From contig SFMO01000084.1 of assembly GCA_004554385.1 (NCBI GenBank), positions 1 to 18,693 on the forward strand: DNA of 18,693 bases, written 5' to 3'. A program made the translations under genes and the position numbers. Positions 15,021-18,693 of this stretch are shown piece after piece (the first letter of the stretch is position 1; every line of letters starts with the position of its first letter). The notes beneath the pieces are model-generated. The model had not been told where the DNA came from. It did not search any database and saw nothing but the letters and a program-made list of their open reading frames with translations. The DNA is from Ruminococcus flavefaciens. Its GTDB lineage: Bacteria; Bacillota; Clostridia; Oscillospirales; Ruminococcaceae.

Positions 15021-15947
15021 ATGGCAGCTATGGACGCAGTTCAGAAAAGACTTTTCCAGGAGGTAGCAGATCTCCATAATATCCCCGAGGGAGCTTATAA
15101 TCTCCGTGCAAACGGCGAATCTATAGGCAGAAATACCACCGCAAACATTGATATACAGTCAAAAACAGATGTGAGCGGAATCGATATCCGCATAAAGGAC
15201 GGCACTAAGAACGAGAGCGTTCATATCCCTGTTGTCCTCAGTCAGAGCGGCATCAAGGAGAACGTTTACAACGATTTCTATATCGGCGAAGACTGCGATG
15301 TGCTCATCGTTGCAGGCTGCGGTATAGATAACTGCGGCTCTCAGGACTCGGAGCACGACGGTATCCACCGCTTCTATATCGGCAAAAACTCCCATATCAA
15401 GTACGTCGAGAAGCACTACGGCTCGGGAGACGGCAGCGGCAAGCGTATCCTCAATCCTGCTACAGAGGTATACATGGAAGAGGGCAGCACCATGGAAATG
15501 GAAATGGTGCAGATAAAGGGCGTTGACTCTACAGAAAGGTCTACTATAGCCGAGCTGAAGGGCGACGCTAAGCTCATCGTACGCGAAAGACTCATGACTC
15601 ACGGCAAGCAGTACGCCGGCAGTATCTATAAAGTCAGCCTTCTCGGAGACGGTTCAAGCGCAGACGTTGTATCACGTTCTGTTGCAAGAGACGACTCATA
15701 TCAGAAGCTTGACCTCTGCATAATAGGCGACGCTGCATGCAGCGGTCATACCGAGTGTGACTCTATCATCATGGACAACGGCCGTATCCTTGCAGTCCCC
15801 TCTCTTGAAGCAAACAATATCGACGCAGCTCTTGTTCACGAGGCTGCTATCGGTAAGATCGCAGGCGAACAGCTCATCAAGCTCATGACTCTCGGACTTA
15901 CCGAGGCTGAAGCCGAGGAGCAGATAATCAACGGATTCCTGAAGTGA
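15021..15947 (+). CDS. sufB: SufB/SufD-family Fe-S scaffold protein
   Basis: The product has 308 residues, much shorter than classical SufB of about 470. The right-handed beta-helix core and C-terminal helical part are present. The conserved Cys is in HTECDS (Cys246), and the HEA motif with Glu274 precedes the SufC-binding end GLTEAEAEEQIINGF. These match the Cys/Glu pair thought to build the cluster in E. coli SufB. With SufC it forms the scaffold complex on which Fe-S clusters are assembled. The N-terminal extension of classical SufB is missing, and there is no SufD, matching the two-gene minimal SUF (SMS) type. AGGAGGGAG precedes the ATG, 12 nt after sufC. Naming it SufB rather than SufD rests on the Cys/Glu pair. 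Confidence 0.88.
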   Translation: MAAMDAVQKRLFQEVADLHNIPEGAYNLRANGESIGRNTTANIDIQSKTDVSGIDIRIKDGTKNESVHIPVVLSQSGIKENVYNDFYIGEDCDVLIVAGCGIDNCGSQDSEHDGIHRFYIGKNSHIKYVEKHYGSGDGSGKRILNPATEVYMEEGSTMEMEMVQIKGVDSTERSTIAELKGDAKLIVRERLMTHGKQYAGSIYKVSLLGDGSSADVVSRSVARDDSYQKLDLCIIGDAACSGHTECDSIIMDNGRILAVPSLEANNIDAALVHEAAIGKIAGEQLIKLMTLGLTEAEAEEQIINGFLK

Positions 15948-16007
15948 GCCGTTAGCTTTTAGCCCTTGTAGGAGGCTTATTGGCATCAGTACCTGCATAT
16001 ATACACA

Positions 16008-16036
16008 AAAGTCCTCACCAAACCGGTGAGGACTTT
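16008..16036. terminator. Intrinsic terminator between sufB and degV, probably bidirectional
   Basis: A perfect 12-bp stem (16008-16019 with 16025-16036) and a 5-nt loop are followed by TTTATTTAT on the plus strand. On the minus strand the hairpin is followed by a short T-run. It lies 60 nt after sufB and 43 nt past the end of the convergent degV-family gene. Confidence 0.9.
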
Positions 16037-16079
16037 ATTTATCTGTTTATGAATAGTAAGGTAAAGTCAACCAACAGCA

Positions 16080-16961
16080 TTAATCTATTTTCAGGGTACG
16101 GGCGGTTAGTCCAACTGCTACGCCCTGAGTGCCTGTGCCTACGTGACAGGCTATACTGCACGACAGCGGTCTGTATGTGACCTTATAGCCCTTGAACTCG
16201 TTCTTGACGATATCCACCCAGCGCTTTATCTCCTCATCAGTCTCCATAGTACCTGCCGCACCTATGCTGAGTTTTTCCTTTGGAATACCTGCGTACTTGC
16301 CCTCAAGATCCTTGTGGACTGCTTCAAGCATTTTCTCTTCGGCAGCCGACATTCCGCGTACTCTCGCATAAGCGTCCAGCTTGCCGCCCTGTATTTTAAG
16401 GATAGGTTTAAGATTGAGAACTGTAGCTATCGCAGCTCCTGCGGCAGTGATACGTCCCGATTTTTTTATGAGCTTCAGAGTATTGAGGGTGATATAAATA
16501 TCGTTCTGGTAGGCGTTCTCCTCAAGATGCGCCTTTATCTCCGCAGCATTCCTGCCGCTGTCGGCGAGATATTTCGCATCATAAACTGAGTCCAGCAGAG
16601 TTATGGATATACGGTGATTGTCAATGACCACCACCTTGCCGTCATAGTCGGCAGCAAGTGCCTTGGCAGTATTGCACGAACCACTCAGTCCGCTTGACAT
16701 TGGTATATAAACCAGCTCGTCATAGCCGTCGGCAAGTATCCTGTCCCACATTTCTGTAAGAGCTCCCGGTGAAGGCTGAGAGGAAACTATGTCCTTATCC
16801 TCCCCCAGTGCCTTGTAGAGCTGGCTGTGCTTCAGCGTAAGCTCCTCCATGTAGTCCTTTCCATCTATGATAACAGGCATGGGAAGTACGTAAACTCCGT
16901 GCTTCTCGCCCTCCTCAAGTGTGATACCGCTGTTGGTGTCAGTCATAACCGCAGTTCTCAT
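16080..16961 (-). CDS. DegV-family fatty-acid-binding protein
   Basis: The product has 293 residues, the usual DegV length. It begins MRTAVMTDTNSGI, the family's N-terminal strand and loop. SSQPSPG (60-66) is the conserved S-x-P-S motif that holds the fatty-acid carboxylate, and IPMSSGLSGS (86-95) is the second lipid-contacting loop. DegV proteins (FakB-like) bind a fatty acid and present it to the kinase FakA; no fakA is in this window. I chose the ATG at 16961 because GAGGT lies 5 nt upstream and it fits the family start. Two earlier in-frame ATGs (16973, 16994) have poorer sites. Later, the family's usual serine-glycine pattern after VVVID is replaced by NHRIS. Confidence 0.9.
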   Translation of the reverse strand: MRTAVMTDTNSGITLEEGEKHGVYVLPMPVIIDGKDYMEELTLKHSQLYKALGEDKDIVSSQPSPGALTEMWDRILADGYDELVYIPMSSGLSGSCNTAKALAADYDGKVVVIDNHRISITLLDSVYDAKYLADSGRNAAEIKAHLEENAYQNDIYITLNTLKLIKKSGRITAAGAAIATVLNLKPILKIQGGKLDAYARVRGMSAAEEKMLEAVHKDLEGKYAGIPKEKLSIGAAGTMETDEEIKRWVDIVKNEFKGYKVTYRPLSCSIACHVGTGTQGVAVGLTARTLKID

Positions 16962-17020
16962 AAGATACCTCATTTCAACTTCTTTCTCCGCCATTCACGG
17001 AGCATCTTTCCCTTAGGGTG

Positions 17021-17049
17021 ATTATAACATTATACAGGTTTTTTGTCAA
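17021..17049 (-). promoter_or_regulatory. Promoter of the degV-family gene
   Basis: On the minus strand a perfect TTGACA (17049-17044), a 17-bp spacer and a perfect TATAAT (17026-17021) are present. The leader to the ATG at 16961 is about 50 nt. Confidence 0.85.
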
Positions 17050-17063
17050 GGGCGGCGGGGTTC

Positions 17064-17097
17064 AGTGATTAGTTGTTAGTGATTAGTGATTAGTTAG
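17064..17097. repeat. Tandem AGTGATTAGT repeat
   Basis: Three copies of AGTGATTAGT lie at 17064-17073, 17078-17087 and 17085-17094, two of them overlapping. They sit upstream of the degV promoter and of the insertion-sequence promoter. The AGTAG-rich repeat in the suf leader has a similar style. Confidence 0.65.
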
Positions 17098-17130
17098 TCT
17101 CTCCTTAAACCACAAAAAATCACCGAAACA

Positions 17131-17159
17131 TTGACAAAATCGTCCAAATATGATATAAT
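17131..17159 (+). promoter_or_regulatory. Promoter of the transposase gene
   Basis: A perfect TTGACA (17131-17136), a 17-bp spacer and a perfect TATAAT (17154-17159) lie about 58 nt before the ATG at 17217. I cannot place the left end of the insertion sequence, so it is unclear whether this promoter belongs to the element or was captured from the host. Confidence 0.8.
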
Positions 17160-17161
17160 AG

Positions 17162-17205
17162 AAGTGCAAGGAAAAGTGTTAAAAACGAGAAAAAAGGTTG
17201 CACTT
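17162..17205 (+). repeat. Inverted repeat in the transposase leader
   Basis: AAGTGCAA (17162-17169) and TTGCACTT (17198-17205) are exact complements separated by 28 nt. The pair lies between the promoter and GGAGG (17207-17211). It may mark the terminal region of the insertion sequence or form a leader hairpin that hides the ribosome binding site. Confidence 0.45.
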
Positions 17206-18693
17206 TGGAGGACGTCATGTATAGATTTGAGGAAAAGCAGTTATCATTTACAGATTTTAATCAGCCGCAGGGGCTGCAAATGAATCCAGAAAACAGATGG
17301 GTCAAGAAGGCAGAAATGATCCCATGGGATACAATAGAAAAAGAATATGCAAAACTGTTTCCGAGCAAGACAGGTATGCCAGCAAAGCCGTTGCGTATGG
17401 CACTCGGCTCGCTGCTGATCCAGAAACAGTACCACTATCCGGATGAGGAACTGGTTGAACAGATCAGAGAAAATCCGTACTATCAGTATTTCATAGGTAT
17501 GCCCGGATACGAAGATAAGATACCATTTGTACCGTCACTTCTCGTTGCGTTCAGAAAGCGTCTTTCTGAAGATGTGCTGAATGAGATCAACGAAATGATC
17601 ATCGAATACAACGCTCAGAAAAGTGATGATGATGACAGCGATGGTGGAGATAACAACGACTGCAATAATACAGATGACACTTCTGATTCCTCTGCAAACA
17701 GCGGCACATTGATACTTGACGCAACCTGTGCACCGCAGAATATCAAATATCCTCAGGACATTGAACTGCTGAATGAAACCCGTGAAAAGCTTGAAGATAT
17801 GTTATGCCGAATCTCCGATGAATACGGTTTTTACAGACCAAGAATGTACAAAAAGAATGCTCGTAAGGACTATCTGGCACTTGCAAAATGCAGGAAGCGT
17901 GGCGCAAAAAAGATCAGAAAAGCGATCAAAAAGCAGCTTCAGTACATTCGCCGCGACCTTGGATATATGGATAATTTGCTTGAAAACAATAACGTTATTC
18001 TGTCTACTTCTGATTCAGAGCTTCTTGACATTCTTACAACTGTTTATGAACAGCAGCGGTATATGTTTGAAAACAATACACATACAGTAGAAAATAGAAT
18101 CGTCAGCATAAGTCAGCCGTATATCCGTCCGATAGTCAGAGGCAAAGCAAAATCACCTGTTGAATTCGGTGCCAAGCTCGATCTGTCAGTGGATGAAATA
18201 GGGATGTGCAGGCTCGAAAAGTTGTCTTTTGATGCCTACAACGAAAGTGCAGTTCTGAAAACTGCAATAGAGAATTACAAGCAGCGTACAGGACATTATC
18301 CAGAGCGTGTTCTTGTGGATCAGATCTATCGCAATCGTGAAAACATCTCGTTTTGCAACAGTCTTTGCATTCGGATTTCAGGTAAGAAACTTGGCAGACC
18401 TAAGAAAGATGTTGATACAAAAGCAGAGAAGAAAACTGCATATCAGGATAACACCGACCGAATAGAAGTGGAGCGAAAGTTCAGTCTCGCAAAACGCAAA
18501 TTCGGTCTTGGTCTGCTGCTCACAAAAAGAGAAGATACAACAAAAGCATCGATCGTTCTCAGTATCATTGCAATGAACGTCGACCGCCTTGCGGCGTTGC
18601 TTTTGCGCCTCTTCGAATTTGTATTGCCTTTTTTCAATTTTGGCGTTCAAAATAGGGATGTTTTAGAAATGACTGGTTGTTGAGGAGGCACTA
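17163..18693 (+). mobile_element. Insertion sequence, right end outside the window
   Basis: The transposase gene and its leader form an apparently intact insertion sequence of IS5/IS1182 type. Its left boundary is uncertain and may lie near the AAGTGCAA repeat or just before the promoter at 17131. The window ends 10 nt after the transposase stop, so terminal inverted repeats and target duplication cannot be compared. There is no sign of disruption in the neighbouring degV gene. Confidence 0.6.
17217..18683 (+). CDS. IS5/IS1182-type DDE transposase
   Basis: The product has 488 residues. The N-terminal DUF772-like region includes KPLRMALGSLLIQ (57-69) and RENPYYQYFIGM (84-95). A low-complexity acidic stretch of Asp, Asn and Ser (about 136-161) follows. 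The RNase H-like domain then begins with LILDATCAPQNI, whose Asp168 is the first catalytic residue. The second Asp is in VDQIYRNREN (Asp368), and the glutamate is in RIEVERKF (Glu417 or Glu419). Strong GGAGG 5 nt before ATG 17217 decides the start; an in-frame TTG at 17205 lies ahead of that site. The frame is intact to the stop at 18683, so it should be active. The right terminal repeat is beyond the window. Confidence 0.9.
   Translation: MYRFEEKQLSFTDFNQPQGLQMNPENRWVKKAEMIPWDTIEKEYAKLFPSKTGMPAKPLRMALGSLLIQKQYHYPDEELVEQIRENPYYQYFIGMPGYEDKIPFVPSLLVAFRKRLSEDVLNEINEMIIEYNAQKSDDDDSDGGDNNDCNNTDDTSDSSANSGTLILDATCAPQNIKYPQDIELLNETREKLEDMLCRISDEYGFYRPRMYKKNARKDYLALAKCRKRGAKKIRKAIKKQLQYIRRDLGYMDNLLENNNVILSTSDSELLDILTTVYEQQRYMFENNTHTVENRIVSISQPYIRPIVRGKAKSPVEFGAKLDLSVDEIGMCRLEKLSFDAYNESAVLKTAIENYKQRTGHYPERVLVDQIYRNRENISFCNSLCIRISGKKLGRPKKDVDTKAEKKTAYQDNTDRIEVERKFSLAKRKFGLGLLLTKREDTTKASIVLSIIAMNVDRLAALLLRLFEFVLPFFNFGVQNRDVLEMTGC

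Noticed and set aside
14634..15602. Minus-strand open frames opposite sufC and sufB
   Set aside because: They are shadows of two clearly conserved plus-strand genes.
15021..15947. Calling this gene sufD
   Set aside because: The conserved Cys in HTECDS and the HEA glutamate fit SufB; SufD normally lacks that cysteine.
17064..17097. CRISPR-like repeat
   Set aside because: The repeat is only 10 bp, copies overlap, and there are no regular spacers or cas genes.

Overview
The window looks like a chromosomal segment of a low-to-mid-GC Gram-positive gut or rumen anaerobe, probably a Ruminococcus-like member of the Oscillospiraceae. The clues are a membrane-anchored cohesin-like protein, very large Ig-repeat surface proteins, strong AGGAGG-type ribosome binding sites, textbook sigma-A promoters with 17-bp spacers, and a SufC/SufB-only iron-sulfur locus. 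This is an inference from gene content; no 16S or other marker is present.

Left half (about 193-11080, minus strand): one promoter (-35 at 11073-11078, -10 at 11050-11055) appears to drive six tightly packed genes. In order of transcription they are: an FHA-domain protein with an N-terminal DUF6382-like region; a PP2C-type protein phosphatase; a transmembrane Ser/Thr kinase with a helical-repeat outer region; a small single-pass protein with a charged tail; a membrane-anchored cohesin-like protein; and a 1857-residue surface protein with about eight Ig-like repeats and a C-terminal membrane anchor. Gaps are 12, 16 and 15 nt, and the last two junctions overlap by 4 nt (ATGA and GTGA). The arrangement suggests translationally coupled production of a phospho-Thr writer, eraser and reader with surface receptor or adhesion proteins. 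It is the most interesting system in the window. Threonine motifs of the form T-[IV]-V-V occur twice in the FHA protein and twice in the small membrane protein, and could be kinase targets or FHA ligands.

Middle (11160-13840): a GNAT acetyltransferase gene diverges from the operon with its own consensus promoter. It converges, with a 7-nt gap and no visible terminator, on a nucleoside phosphorylase / SpoU-type RNA methyltransferase gene pair on the minus strand. The phosphorylase promoter overlaps a 28-bp palindrome centred near the predicted transcription start. Next is a solitary 83-residue protein with a phage-structural flavour. It has its own promoter, a LacI/CcpA-like palindrome just downstream of the -10, and a clear intrinsic terminator.

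Right part (14080-18693): a sufC-sufB pair (minimal SUF, also called SMS) has a consensus promoter and a hairpin-rich leader of about 165 nt, and ends in an intrinsic terminator that probably also serves the convergent degV-family gene. Beyond degV lie short tandem AGTGATTAGT repeats and an IS5/IS1182-type transposase gene with its own promoter. The right end of that insertion sequence lies beyond the window. The first 192 bases contain no gene I can support with confidence.
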